From: an uncultured bacterium
GTDB taxonomy: Bacteria > Cyanobacteriota > Vampirovibrionia > Gastranaerophilales > Gastranaerophilaceae
Direction: 5' to 3'
DNA: 25,910 nucleotides
Assembly: GCA_900551675.1 (NCBI GenBank)
Contig: URXH01000019.1
Span: 1 to 25,910, forward strand
Notes under the pieces: model-generated
Databases searched by the model: none
The model's input: the letters and a program-made list of their open reading frames with translations, nothing else
Told to the model about the DNA's origin: nothing
Program-made: the position numbers and the translations under genes
Shown here: one piece after another, positions 1 to 6,101 of the stretch
How the letters are laid out: the number at the start of each line of letters is the position of its first letter
How positions within the stretch are numbered: the stretch's first letter is position 1

Positions 1-7
1 CTCTCAA

Positions 8-134
8 TAATTACTGCTTAACGAAACAGCAGCAAAACGAGTGCTGTCTGAGCGGTAAAAAAGATTCCGAAACAAGTTCGGAATGACAAAGTATAGCGAG
101 TTCACTCGTTTCGGGTTGAGTTTAGCAGTAATTA
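8..134. repeat. Inverted-repeat-bounded intergenic element
   Basis: An 11-bp perfect inverted repeat bounds this stretch: TAATTACTGCT at 8-18 and AGCAGTAATTA at 124-134. Inside lie two smaller palindromes, ACAGCA/TGCTGT (26-31 and 42-47) and the TTCCGAA/TTCGGAA hairpin (65-83). No ORF of note and no transposase is present, so this looks like a short non-autonomous or structural intergenic element. Whether the outer arms are true element ends cannot be decided from one copy. Confidence 0.4.
65..83. repeat. Dispersed palindromic hairpin, copy 1
   Basis: TTCCGAA-acaag-TTCGGAA forms a 7-bp stem with a 5-nt loop and is followed by TGAC. A sister copy with the same loop and a compensatory stem change lies at 25461-25479. 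This is an intergenic repeat family; its function is unknown. Confidence 0.65.
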
Positions 135-165
135 ACCGGTCAGCGTGTTTTTCTTTCTTTTCTTA

Positions 166-203
166 ATTTCTTTCTTTTTGCATCGCAACAAAAAGAAAGA
201 AAT
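166..203. repeat. 15-bp perfect stem-loop of A/T-rich arms
   Basis: ATTTCTTTCTTTTTG (166-180) is perfectly mirrored by CAAAAAGAAAGAAAT (189-203) around the 8-nt loop CATCGCAA. A minus-strand reading of this DNA gives a Lys/Phe-rich pseudo-peptide that I do not consider a gene. It looks like a dispersed intergenic hairpin. Confidence 0.6.
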
Positions 204-257
204 GAAGTGTGGGGTGCGGGGACGCATAGTTCCCGCATAACAAAAACCTCTTCCTTT

Positions 258-279
258 ATCCCTCTTCCAGAAGAGGGAT
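258..279. repeat. Pyrimidine/purine hairpin
   Basis: ATCCCTCTT-ccag-AAGAGGGAT is a 9-bp perfect stem with a 4-nt loop. It resembles the C/T-rich-arm hairpins at 20147-20166, 20307-20324, 21182-21201 and 25553-25572. Confidence 0.5.
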
Positions 280-305
280 ATCTGTCGATAACATATCTTA
301 TGCAT

Positions 306-331
306 AAAAAAAACCACTCATTTCTGAGTGG
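306..331 (-). terminator. Intrinsic terminator with no annotated gene upstream
   Basis: On the minus strand the order is CCACTCA-gaaa-TGAGTGG (7-bp stem with a GAAA tetraloop, 331 down to 314), followed directly by eight T residues (313-306). This is a textbook intrinsic terminator. No minus-strand protein gene lies upstream of it; the only matching start signal is the promoter at 452-480. Confidence 0.75.
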
Positions 332-445
332 GTCGTTTTCTGCATCCTAATGGTCTCTTTTAGTGTTTATTATTTAGGAGTTTATATGTTTTTGGGGTTA
401 ATGAATCTATTTATATTTAGTGTTTCGACTACACTTAAATCTTAT
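306..445 (-). ncRNA. Predicted ~140-nt small RNA
   Basis: A strong promoter (452-480, minus) and an intrinsic terminator (306-331, minus) bracket about 140 nt with no convincing ORF. The predicted RNA begins near 445 and has a 5' hairpin (AGTGT/ACACT around position 430). A long A-rich unpaired stretch follows, carrying AACCCC and ACTCCTAAAT, and then the terminator stem. CTCCT in an A-rich loop is complementary to a Shine-Dalgarno sequence. The RNA is also antisense to the ribosome binding site and first third of the small ORF at 386-493. It matches no RNA family I recognise. Existence is inferred from signals only. Confidence 0.5.
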
Positions 446-493
446 GTAATTATTATTGCATATATAATTTTAAATGTCAATAGAATGAATTAA
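386..493 (+). CDS. Possible 35-aa hydrophobic peptide (toxin-like)
   Basis: AGGAG at 376-380 sits 5 nt before ATG386, and the frame stays open to TAA at 491-493. The peptide starts MFLGLMNLFIF, has a second hydrophobic run SYVIIIAYIILN and ends with the polar tail VNRMN. This is the size and character of a single-pass type I toxin or a small membrane peptide. The 5' part lies antisense to the predicted RNA at 306-445. I see no clear sense promoter, and T-rich DNA encodes hydrophobic residues by chance, so this is tentative. Confidence 0.3.
   Translation: MFLGLMNLFIFSVSTTLKSYVIIIAYIILNVNRMN
452..480 (-). promoter_or_regulatory. Near-consensus sigma-70 promoter, minus strand
   Basis: Read on the minus strand: TTGACA (480-475), a 17-bp spacer ending in TGC (extended -10 element), then AATAAT (457-452). 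The -35 is perfect, the spacing is optimal and the -10 matches 5 of 6. Transcription would start near 445-446 and run toward 306. It is the best promoter I can find in the window and it faces away from every annotated gene. Confidence 0.65.
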
Positions 494-516
494 TATTTTT
501 CAGCGAGTTTCGCGAA

Positions 517-588
517 ATGCCCATATAGTGTAGAATTTACACTTTACAAAACTTAACATTGTGTTATTTTTCATGCTTTTATGGGCAT
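517..588. repeat. Nested inverted repeats upstream of the 702 gene
   Basis: ATGCCCATA (517-525) is mirrored by TATGGGCAT (580-588). Just inside the left arm is a small stem GTGTA/TACAC (528-532 and 538-542). The structure lies 110-180 bp before the start of the gene at 702, so it could be an operator, an mRNA leader structure or the 3' end of a short upstream transcript. No sequence evidence distinguishes these. Confidence 0.35.
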
Positions 589-701
589 AAAATAATGCAA
601 TTAAATATGTTAACTTATATTAAGGGATAGATTTACAAAATAGCAATTTTTTCTGATTTATATACTTTATATATATAACGTATTTAATAGGATATATTAT
701 C

Positions 702-968
702 ATGAATGCAATCGGCAAAATTGATGCTGTTTACCGTGAGAAAACGTTACCGGTAGAAGCAGTTACACTATATGGAAATATTAGCAGAAGCTCTGTTCAA
801 ACAGTCAGCGGAGAAAACCCATTTGCAAATACCCGGAGCATGGGGCTATGGCAATATCCGACAGCCGATTACGTGGGTCAGGTAAACGGAGAACCTCCGA
901 CGGAGTATACAAAAGACGAATCAGGAATGATAACGGAAGTTACGAGAACATTGAACTTATTTGCATAA
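702..968 (+). CDS. Small protein of unknown function (88 aa)
   Basis: I do not recognise this family. The 88-residue product has no signal peptide or membrane segment and is rich in polar residues, Gly and Pro (NPFANTRSMGLWQYP in the middle, LNLFA at the C-terminus). ATG702 is preceded by AGGA (690-693), a loose ribosome binding site. It lies 12 bp upstream of the gene at 981 on the same strand, so the two are very likely co-transcribed. Both share an Asn-Pro-Phe motif and a C-terminus ending in hydrophobic residues plus Ala, which may reflect common ancestry, but similarity is too weak to assert this. Codon use resembles neighbouring genes. The AT-rich upstream region contains TATA-like boxes but no clear -35. 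Confidence 0.65.
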   Translation: MNAIGKIDAVYREKTLPVEAVTLYGNISRSSVQTVSGENPFANTRSMGLWQYPTADYVGQVNGEPPTEYTKDESGMITEVTRTLNLFA

Positions 969-980
969 AAAGAGGATTAT

Positions 981-1271
981 ATGGCAAACGGTCAGGGCGG
1001 ATTAAACGGAATAGAGGCAATATCGGGCGCACAACCCGCTTCAACTGCTGCTGTTGAAAAAATAACACTTCAAAATATTGAAGGATATGATTATACAAAA
1101 GCAAACAGACTCGGTAATCAGACTCAATTTTTAGGAATTACAGCCCAGACAACTACAACAAAGTTTGATTCTAGAAATTTTGATATTGTATTTAACGACG
1201 GCGGAAATAATGTTGGGTTAAACCCGTTTTTTAAACCGCCCGAAACTGCAACCAGAATATTTACGGCATAA
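981..1271 (+). CDS. Small protein of unknown function (96 aa)
   Basis: This is an unrecognised 96-residue protein, the second gene of a likely two-gene operon with 702. AGAGGA (970-975) gives a good ribosome binding site before ATG981. The N-terminus is Gly/Ala/Ser/Thr-rich (ANGQGGLNGIEAISGAQPA) and looks flexible. The rest is polar with LNPFFKPPETATRIF near the end. There is no signal peptide, membrane helix or Cys. The stop codon runs straight into the terminator at 1274-1317, so the operon ends here. Composition suggests a secreted, structural or adaptor-like polypeptide, but nothing identifies a function. Confidence 0.65.
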   Translation: MANGQGGLNGIEAISGAQPASTAAVEKITLQNIEGYDYTKANRLGNQTQFLGITAQTTTTKFDSRNFDIVFNDGGNNVGLNPFFKPPETATRIFTA

Positions 1272-1273
1272 AA

Positions 1274-1317
1274 AAAAAAGACGATACTTTAAAAAATCTC
1301 AAAGTACCGTCTTTTTT
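1274..1317. terminator. Bidirectional intrinsic terminator
   Basis: AAAAAAGACGATACTTT (1274-1290) pairs with AAAGTACCGTCTTTTTT (1301-1317) with one A/C mismatch, around a 10-nt loop. The T-run on each strand makes it usable by the 702/981 operon on the plus strand and by the DegT-family gene ending at 1333 on the minus strand. Confidence 0.85.
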
Positions 1318-1332
1318 TTATTTATAAATCAA

Positions 1333-2457
1333 TTATACAGCAGCTTTTGTTTTTGATTTTTCAATACAATCAATCAACGTTGAAGCAACTGTTCTTTGTT
1401 CTTCTTCTGTTAATTCAGGGAACATCGGAAGTGATATAACCATTTCAGTATTCTTTTCTGAAACAGGGAGTGAACCTTTGCCTACGCCTAAGTATTCATG
1501 AACTTTCTGCAGGTGCAACGGAATAGGATAATAAAGCATAGCGCCGATACCGCGTTCCTGAAGCATTTTGTGAACTTCATCACGGTTAGGAATTTTAACT
1601 GTGTACTGGTGATAAACACAATATGTATTATCCAATTCTTTTGGAGTTTGAACATCTGCACAGTCTTTGAATAACTGATTATAATAATAAGCATGTTTAC
1701 GTCTTGCTTCGTTCCAGTCTTTAACGTGAGGAAGTTTTACGCGCAGGATAGCTGCCTGAATTTCGTCAAGACGGCTGTTAACACCTATTTCATCATGGTG
1801 ATAACGAACAGCACCGCCATGGTTTCTTAAAGCAACAACTCTGTCTCGGAGTTTTTCATCACTTGTCATGATAAGACCGCCATCACCCATTCCTCCTAAA
1901 TTTTTGGTAGGATAGAAGCTTAAACAGCCGAAATCACCGAATGTGCCGACCATTTTACCTTTATACAAAGCACCGATTGCCTGACAGCAGTCTTCAATAA
2001 CATGTAGATTATGTTTTTTAGCAACCGACATAATAGTGTCCATATCGCAAGGCTGACCGTAAAGGTGTACGGGAATAATTGCCTTTGTTCTCGGTGTAAT
2101 TGCGGCTTCTAATTTTGAAGCATCCATATTAAATGTGTCTTTATCAATATCCACAAAAACAGGTTTTGCTCCAACAATGCCGATAGCTTCCGTTGTAGCA
2201 ACAAATGTGAATGCAACTGTTATAACTTCATCGCCCGCACCAATATCAAGAGCACGTAATGCTAAATGTAATGCATCCGTTCCCGAATTTAAGCCTACAG
2301 TATATTTACAGCCGATAAAGTCAGCCATTTCCTGTTCAAAAGCTTTACAATTAGCACCGAGAATATAAGATCCCGAGCGTAAAACTTCGCAGACAGCTTT
2401 TTCAACTTCCGTGCCAATTTCTGCATACTGGCGTTTTGAATCTAAAATAGGTATCAT
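1333..2457 (-). CDS. DegT/DnrJ/EryC1/StrS family sugar aminotransferase
   Basis: A PLP-dependent aminotransferase of the nucleotide-sugar type, transferring an amino group (usually from glutamate) to a keto-sugar nucleotide for surface polysaccharide synthesis. At 374 aa it has the usual length. Landmarks: SGTDALHLAL near residues 58-67 (PLP phosphate contact), FTFVATTEAIGIVGAKPVF near 83-101, VIEDCCQAIGA with Asp156, and SFYPTKNLGGMGDGG with Schiff-base Lys185. HYPIPLHLQ-type and SLPMFPELTEEE segments sit at the C-terminus. The overall pattern resembles WbpE-like 3-keto sugar aminotransferases, but exact substrate cannot be assigned. A good ribosome binding site (GAAGGAGAAA) precedes the ATG. 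It is the last gene of the minus-strand glycan cluster, 92 bp after the Wzy/WaaL-like gene, and stops 16 bp before a terminator. Confidence 0.93.
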   Translation of the reverse strand: MIPILDSKRQYAEIGTEVEKAVCEVLRSGSYILGANCKAFEQEMADFIGCKYTVGLNSGTDALHLALRALDIGAGDEVITVAFTFVATTEAIGIVGAKPVFVDIDKDTFNMDASKLEAAITPRTKAIIPVHLYGQPCDMDTIMSVAKKHNLHVIEDCCQAIGALYKGKMVGTFGDFGCLSFYPTKNLGGMGDGGLIMTSDEKLRDRVVALRNHGGAVRYHHDEIGVNSRLDEIQAAILRVKLPHVKDWNEARRKHAYYYNQLFKDCADVQTPKELDNTYCVYHQYTVKIPNRDEVHKMLQERGIGAMLYYPIPLHLQKVHEYLGVGKGSLPVSEKNTEMVISLPMFPELTEEEQRTVASTLIDCIEKSKTKAAV

Positions 2458-2549
2458 AAATATTTCTCCTTCTTAAAACTACCCATCGCTTTTATAATAT
2501 AAGTTTAGCACAGGTTTTCCATGCCTTTATATAAGCTTAATAAAAAACA

Positions 2550-3875
2550 TTATGCATTATCAGCTGTAAACATAAGGGTTCTCAATATTGCAATAATACA
2601 CCAGAAAACAAACTGTATCTGCGGTCTGAAAAATACCGTATCAACAAACCCGTGCACGCAGATTCCGCATACAGAAATAATACATGCAGAAACTATAATC
2701 ACAGCCTTTGTATCAGCTGATTTCAGAATAAAATTAACGGCATTTTTAATCAGTGTTATTAGAAATCCCGCAAATGCAATAAGAGCAAAAACTCCGCTTT
2801 CAACAGCTATTTCAAGAAATATATTATACGCACTCAACGCATCAAATCCTGTTTTCATATAAAGTCCGTATATCTCTCTGAAATTCTGGTTGCCGATTCC
2901 AATTCCTAAAAGCCAGTTATCCTTAAACATTTCCCATGATGAATGATAAACGTTAAATCTAAAAGAATTTGAAGAATCCTGACGCATTGCAAATATAGAT
3001 AAAACTCTCGCTCTCAAAGCCGAAACGCAAAGCATTGCAGCAGTGGCAAACGCAATAACTCCTCCAACGACTGATAAATATATCTGTTTATAATTCTTCC
3101 ATAAATATTTTGCAGAAACAGCAAACATGCCCAGCACAATAAGCATCATTCCCATATAAGAACCGCGGCACCCGGTCAAAAATAATGTTAAAGATGAAAA
3201 CAATGCCATAATCAGCCATATAAAAGAAATTTTATACCTTTTATCAACAAGATAATAAGCTGATAATCCGTATAAAGCAGGAATACCTGCCACAAAATAT
3301 CCGCCTAAAAGGTTCGGGTTGTAAGGTTTCAAAGTTCCGTAAACTCTAGTCATAACTTCTTCTGGATTAAGATTTGAAACATCCTGCCATGTAGAAATTT
3401 CATCAACATGCGCAAAGTTTTGCAAAAATCCTGCAATTGCCTCAAAACTTACACAAATTCCTATAGTTCCGAGAATAAAAGGGATTTTATCTTTGTTATT
3501 TTTCAAATACTGAACAACAGAAAAATAAAAGGACATATAAGTAAATGTTTTAAAAAAGCCTTTTAAACTGAGATGAAATAAAGTTGAGCCGGCGAGACTT
3601 ATTATAACAATCATAAAATATGCAAGAAGCCATAGCTCAAAAGTTTTGCAGTCAAGTTTTTCATCAGGCTTGGAAAATATTTTAACAAATGTCAAAAATA
3701 CTGTAATTAACGCAATAAAACCTATAACATCAGATGACATTACGGTTGATGAAAGAAAAACAGCAATAATTGATACAAAAATAAGTTTGTCTATATTTTG
3801 CAAAAACAAGCTGTTTTTATATAAATATTCACATTTTTTTTGAGTAAATTGTATTAAATTATTAAACATTGTCAT
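2550..3875 (-). CDS. O-antigen ligase / polymerase-like membrane protein (Wzy/WaaL superfamily)
   Basis: A 441-aa polytopic inner-membrane protein with about ten hydrophobic segments, first at ~30-65 and last near 430. Superfamily signs are the loop FLTGCRGSYMG with Arg237, Arg306 in SFRFNVYHSSWEMF, WLLGIGIGNQNF (321-332) and the periplasmic-loop signature SAYNIFLEIAVESG (348-361), where family members usually have His-Asn; here it is Tyr350-Asn351. It would polymerise or ligate lipid-linked glycans at the periplasmic face. The start overlaps the DUF4330 gene by 14 bp and has no Shine-Dalgarno, indicating translational coupling. ATG at 3869 is an alternative start two codons later. Polymerase versus ligase cannot be told from sequence alone. 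Confidence 0.85.
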   Translation of the reverse strand: MTMFNNLIQFTQKKCEYLYKNSLFLQNIDKLIFVSIIAVFLSSTVMSSDVIGFIALITVFLTFVKIFSKPDEKLDCKTFELWLLAYFMIVIISLAGSTLFHLSLKGFFKTFTYMSFYFSVVQYLKNNKDKIPFILGTIGICVSFEAIAGFLQNFAHVDEISTWQDVSNLNPEEVMTRVYGTLKPYNPNLLGGYFVAGIPALYGLSAYYLVDKRYKISFIWLIMALFSSLTLFLTGCRGSYMGMMLIVLGMFAVSAKYLWKNYKQIYLSVVGGVIAFATAAMLCVSALRARVLSIFAMRQDSSNSFRFNVYHSSWEMFKDNWLLGIGIGNQNFREIYGLYMKTGFDALSAYNIFLEIAVESGVFALIAFAGFLITLIKNAVNFILKSADTKAVIIVSACIISVCGICVHGFVDTVFFRPQIQFVFWCIIAILRTLMFTADNA

Positions 3876-4425
3876 TCGTATCTAAAGCACTGTTAAAATT
3901 TTCATCATCGGTAACAGGCATAACTTTCAAATCAGAAACTGTTCCGTTAAACTTGTAATCTTTACCTTCCAGAGTAATAGGCAGCCCCATCTTAATTTTG
4001 TTACCGCCTACAACTGCACCGTCCTTTGTAATTTTTGCAGTATCCGAAAGCGTTACTATCATATCGTAAACATAAGCCTGTGAAGGATCTTCAACAACCA
4101 TTACCTTTTTACTGTTCAAAATAGGCAGAACAACTTTTTTTCTGTCAGCCTGAACATTTAAAATATCTAAATCACTGTAAGGAACATTTCTTATACTAAT
4201 AAATGTTTTTTCGTTTGCTTTTAAAGGGATATCTCCGCCTGTCAACGTAACTCCGCGGATATACACCTGAAAAGAGATTTTTGAAGTCGCCTCAATTTGT
4301 TTTTCTGCAGTTTGCCTGAAATTTTTATAAGTAAAAAATCCTACAAGCAATGCTATAATTACTCCGGCAACAATAATAATATCAACCGGTTTAATTTTTT
4401 TTAAATAGTTTAATACATTCTCCAT
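3862..4425 (-). CDS. DUF4330-type membrane-anchored protein
   Basis: A 187-aa protein with one N-terminal membrane helix (residues ~14-32, VDIIIVAGVIIALLVGFF) and an extracytoplasmic domain of beta-strand character (ISFQVYIRGVTL, DLDILNVQADRK, YDMIVTLSDTAKI, GLPITLEGKDYKFNGTVSDL). The layout fits the DUF4330 family, found in cyanobacterial relatives and Firmicutes, often by polysaccharide genes; its function is unknown. Here it lies between the sugar kinase gene (30 bp upstream) and the Wzy/WaaL-like gene (14-bp overlap), which suggests a role in export or assembly of the same glycan. GGAG precedes the ATG at a suitable distance. The C-terminus is acidic (TDDENFNSALDTND). Confidence 0.75.
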   Translation of the reverse strand: MENVLNYLKKIKPVDIIIVAGVIIALLVGFFTYKNFRQTAEKQIEATSKISFQVYIRGVTLTGGDIPLKANEKTFISIRNVPYSDLDILNVQADRKKVVLPILNSKKVMVVEDPSQAYVYDMIVTLSDTAKITKDGAVVGGNKIKMGLPITLEGKDYKFNGTVSDLKVMPVTDDENFNSALDTNDNV

Positions 4426-4455
4426 AAAGTTTTCTCCATAAATTAATCTAAATGC

Positions 4456-5460
4456 CTATAATTCTTCTACAGCATTAAGAATTTCATCAATAGAAGTTGT
4501 TGCACAACCAAACTGTTTAACAACAAGACTTGCTGCAATATTTCCAATAATAGCAGCATAAACAGGGTCAGCTCCGGCAGCCAGAGCGAGCGTATAAACG
4601 GCAGTAACCGTGTCGCCTGCACCTGTTACATCAAATACTTCCGACTTATTAAAAACCGGAATTTTTGTATAATTTCCATGCCCTCTGGCGACAAACATTC
4701 CATCTGCACCACAGGTAATTAACACCGATTTTGCATTAGTTTCATCAAGAAGATTGTCGCCAGCACGCTGTAAATCTTGCTCACTTTCAATTACAAATCC
4801 GACAGATCTTTGAGTATCAGGAAGATTCGGCGTCATGGAGGTAACATTTTTATATATTTCCAAATCTTTTTGAGCATCCACAACGATAATTTTGTTATGC
4901 TGATTTGCAAGTTTGATTGTTTCCTGAATAATTTTAGGGGTTAAAGTACCAATATGATAGTTTGATAAAATCACAGCATCAAACTCAGGAACTGCTCTTT
5001 CAATCTGCTTTAAAACTTCTTCTTCTATTTCTGGGGACAACATCTCGTTTGTCTGTCTGTCAATTCTAACAATCTGCTGGGTAATTGATGTTGTAATAGA
5101 GCCTGAAATTCTTGTTTTTGTAGTAGTCTTTCTTGAAGGATCTACAACCAGAAGCCCGCAGTTTACATGTGCTTTTTCAAAAGTTTCGCGCAATTGCCCT
5201 GCCTGAAAATCATCTCCGCAAACCCCGATTACACTGACTTTGCCTCCGTTTAATGCAGAAACGTTGTGAGCAGCATTTGATGCGGCACCAAGAATAAGTT
5301 TTGTATCAGAATGCAATAAAATTAATACAGGAGCTTCTCTTGATATTCTCTCTGCATTGCCGTAAACCATTTCATCTATGGCCAAATCACCTATCACCAA
5401 AACTTTCGGCTCGCTCAGTTTTTTTATATAAGAAATAAGCTGTTCTTTATTTACATACAT
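4456..5460 (-). CDS. hldA: PfkB-family kinase, heptose 7-phosphate kinase type (HldA / RfaE domain I)
   Basis: A 334-aa cytoplasmic kinase resembling the kinase half of HldE, which phosphorylates D-glycero-D-manno-heptose 7-phosphate at C1 for ADP-heptose synthesis. Motifs in order: VLVIGDLAIDEMVYGNAERI (20-39), SREAPV (40-45), LGAASNAAHNVSALNG (57-72), VSVIGVCGDD (76-84), DAQKDLEIYKNVTSMTPNL (195-213), and the PfkB signature DVTGAGDT with catalytic-base Asp283. It ends without the C-terminal adenylyltransferase domain of bifunctional HldE, so a separate partner would be needed. AGAGGAAG precedes the ATG. It heads the minus-strand glycan cluster. A related sugar 1-kinase role is possible, so the symbol is provisional. 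Confidence 0.82.
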   Translation of the reverse strand: MYVNKEQLISYIKKLSEPKVLVIGDLAIDEMVYGNAERISREAPVLILLHSDTKLILGAASNAAHNVSALNGGKVSVIGVCGDDFQAGQLRETFEKAHVNCGLLVVDPSRKTTTKTRISGSITTSITQQIVRIDRQTNEMLSPEIEEEVLKQIERAVPEFDAVILSNYHIGTLTPKIIQETIKLANQHNKIIVVDAQKDLEIYKNVTSMTPNLPDTQRSVGFVIESEQDLQRAGDNLLDETNAKSVLITCGADGMFVARGHGNYTKIPVFNKSEVFDVTGAGDTVTAVYTLALAAGADPVYAAIIGNIAASLVVKQFGCATTSIDEILNAVEEL

Positions 5461-5479
5461 AAAAACTTCCTCTAATATT

Positions 5480-5511
5480 AATTATATATAACACAAATAA
5501 AAATTTAATCA
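5480..5511 (-). promoter_or_regulatory. Candidate promoter for the glycan cluster
   Basis: On the minus strand TTGATT (5511-5506) lies upstream of overlapping TATA boxes: TATATA (5489-5484, 16-bp spacing) and TATAAT (5485-5480, 20-bp spacing). It is 20-50 bp before the kinase ATG and divergent from the promoter at 5530-5558. The exact -10 is ambiguous. Confidence 0.4.
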
Positions 5512-5529
5512 AAATTTAATACATACTAC

Positions 5530-5558
5530 TTGTTATGTAAAAATTTTTTAAGTATAAT
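5530..5558 (+). promoter_or_regulatory. Promoter of the 5611 gene
   Basis: TTGTTA (5530-5535), a 17-bp spacer and a perfect TATAAT (5553-5558) predict a start near 5565, giving a leader of about 45 nt before ATG5611. Confidence 0.65.
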
Positions 5559-5610
5559 AGCAAAAAAAATTTTTCATTAGTTTTATAAAAGCTACGAAAG
5601 GTAAAGAAGT

Positions 5611-6099
5611 ATGACATCAAGTATAAGAAGCATTAATTTTTCTAACAACTGCAATTACATTTCAAATACCGGAGTATCACGCTCAAAAAGATGTAATGCA
5701 CCTTCTATTAAGTATAATAATTGCGACAGTGTATCTTTTTCCGGCAAAACTCAAGCTTTAAATAAACTTTCTGAACAGAGCACAGAACTGGTTCAAAATT
5801 TTGCAAACCTGTTGAAGTTAAACAAAATCTACAAATTCAGCACTCCTGACGTAGAAAAATTTCAGCTTGCATCTATTGCAACTAAAGAAAAACCAGATAT
5901 GAGAAATCTGCTTGTACAATATTCCGGATACATAAAAGATGATTCAACAAAACATATTATGTGCATAATAAAAAACAACGGAGAAATTTTGGAAAGCGGA
6001 ACACCGGTAACCAATTCCGATGAAATTGCATTATATGAACAAATCCTTCCGGAATTAATACATAGAGCATCTAAAGAACTTAAAATAAAAATACATTAG
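5611..6099 (+). CDS. Lineage-type small protein with N-terminal VSFSGK motif (162 aa)
   Basis: The function is not recognised. The first ~45 residues are Ser/Asn-rich and probably disordered (TSSIRSINFSNNCNYISNTG), leading to DSVSFSGKTQALNKL. The short aromatic-Gly 'SFSGK' near the N-terminus is a feature I associate with many small proteins of gut Gastranaerophilales; that is recollection, not a search. Residues ~50-162 look like a compact alpha/beta domain (LVQNFANLLKLNKIYKF, NLLVQYSGYIKDD, HIMCIIKNNGEILESG, LPELIHRASKELKIKIH). There is no classical signal peptide or membrane helix. It has its own promoter (5530-5558) and ribosome binding site (AAAGG at 5596-5600), and is convergent with the phosphoesterase gene, leaving 2 bp between stops. 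Confidence 0.7.
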   Translation: MTSSIRSINFSNNCNYISNTGVSRSKRCNAPSIKYNNCDSVSFSGKTQALNKLSEQSTELVQNFANLLKLNKIYKFSTPDVEKFQLASIATKEKPDMRNLLVQYSGYIKDDSTKHIMCIIKNNGEILESGTPVTNSDEIALYEQILPELIHRASKELKIKIH

Positions 6100-6101
6100 T
6101 T

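Noticed and set aside
132..317. 61-aa minus-strand open frame
   Set aside because: It crosses the A/T-rich stem-loop at 166-203 and the hairpin at 258-279. The product is Lys/Phe-rich low-complexity sequence with no ribosome binding site, so repeat DNA explains it.
2521..2862. 113-aa plus-strand open frame
   Set aside because: It is an antisense shadow of the Wzy/WaaL-like gene, whose family motifs are clear.
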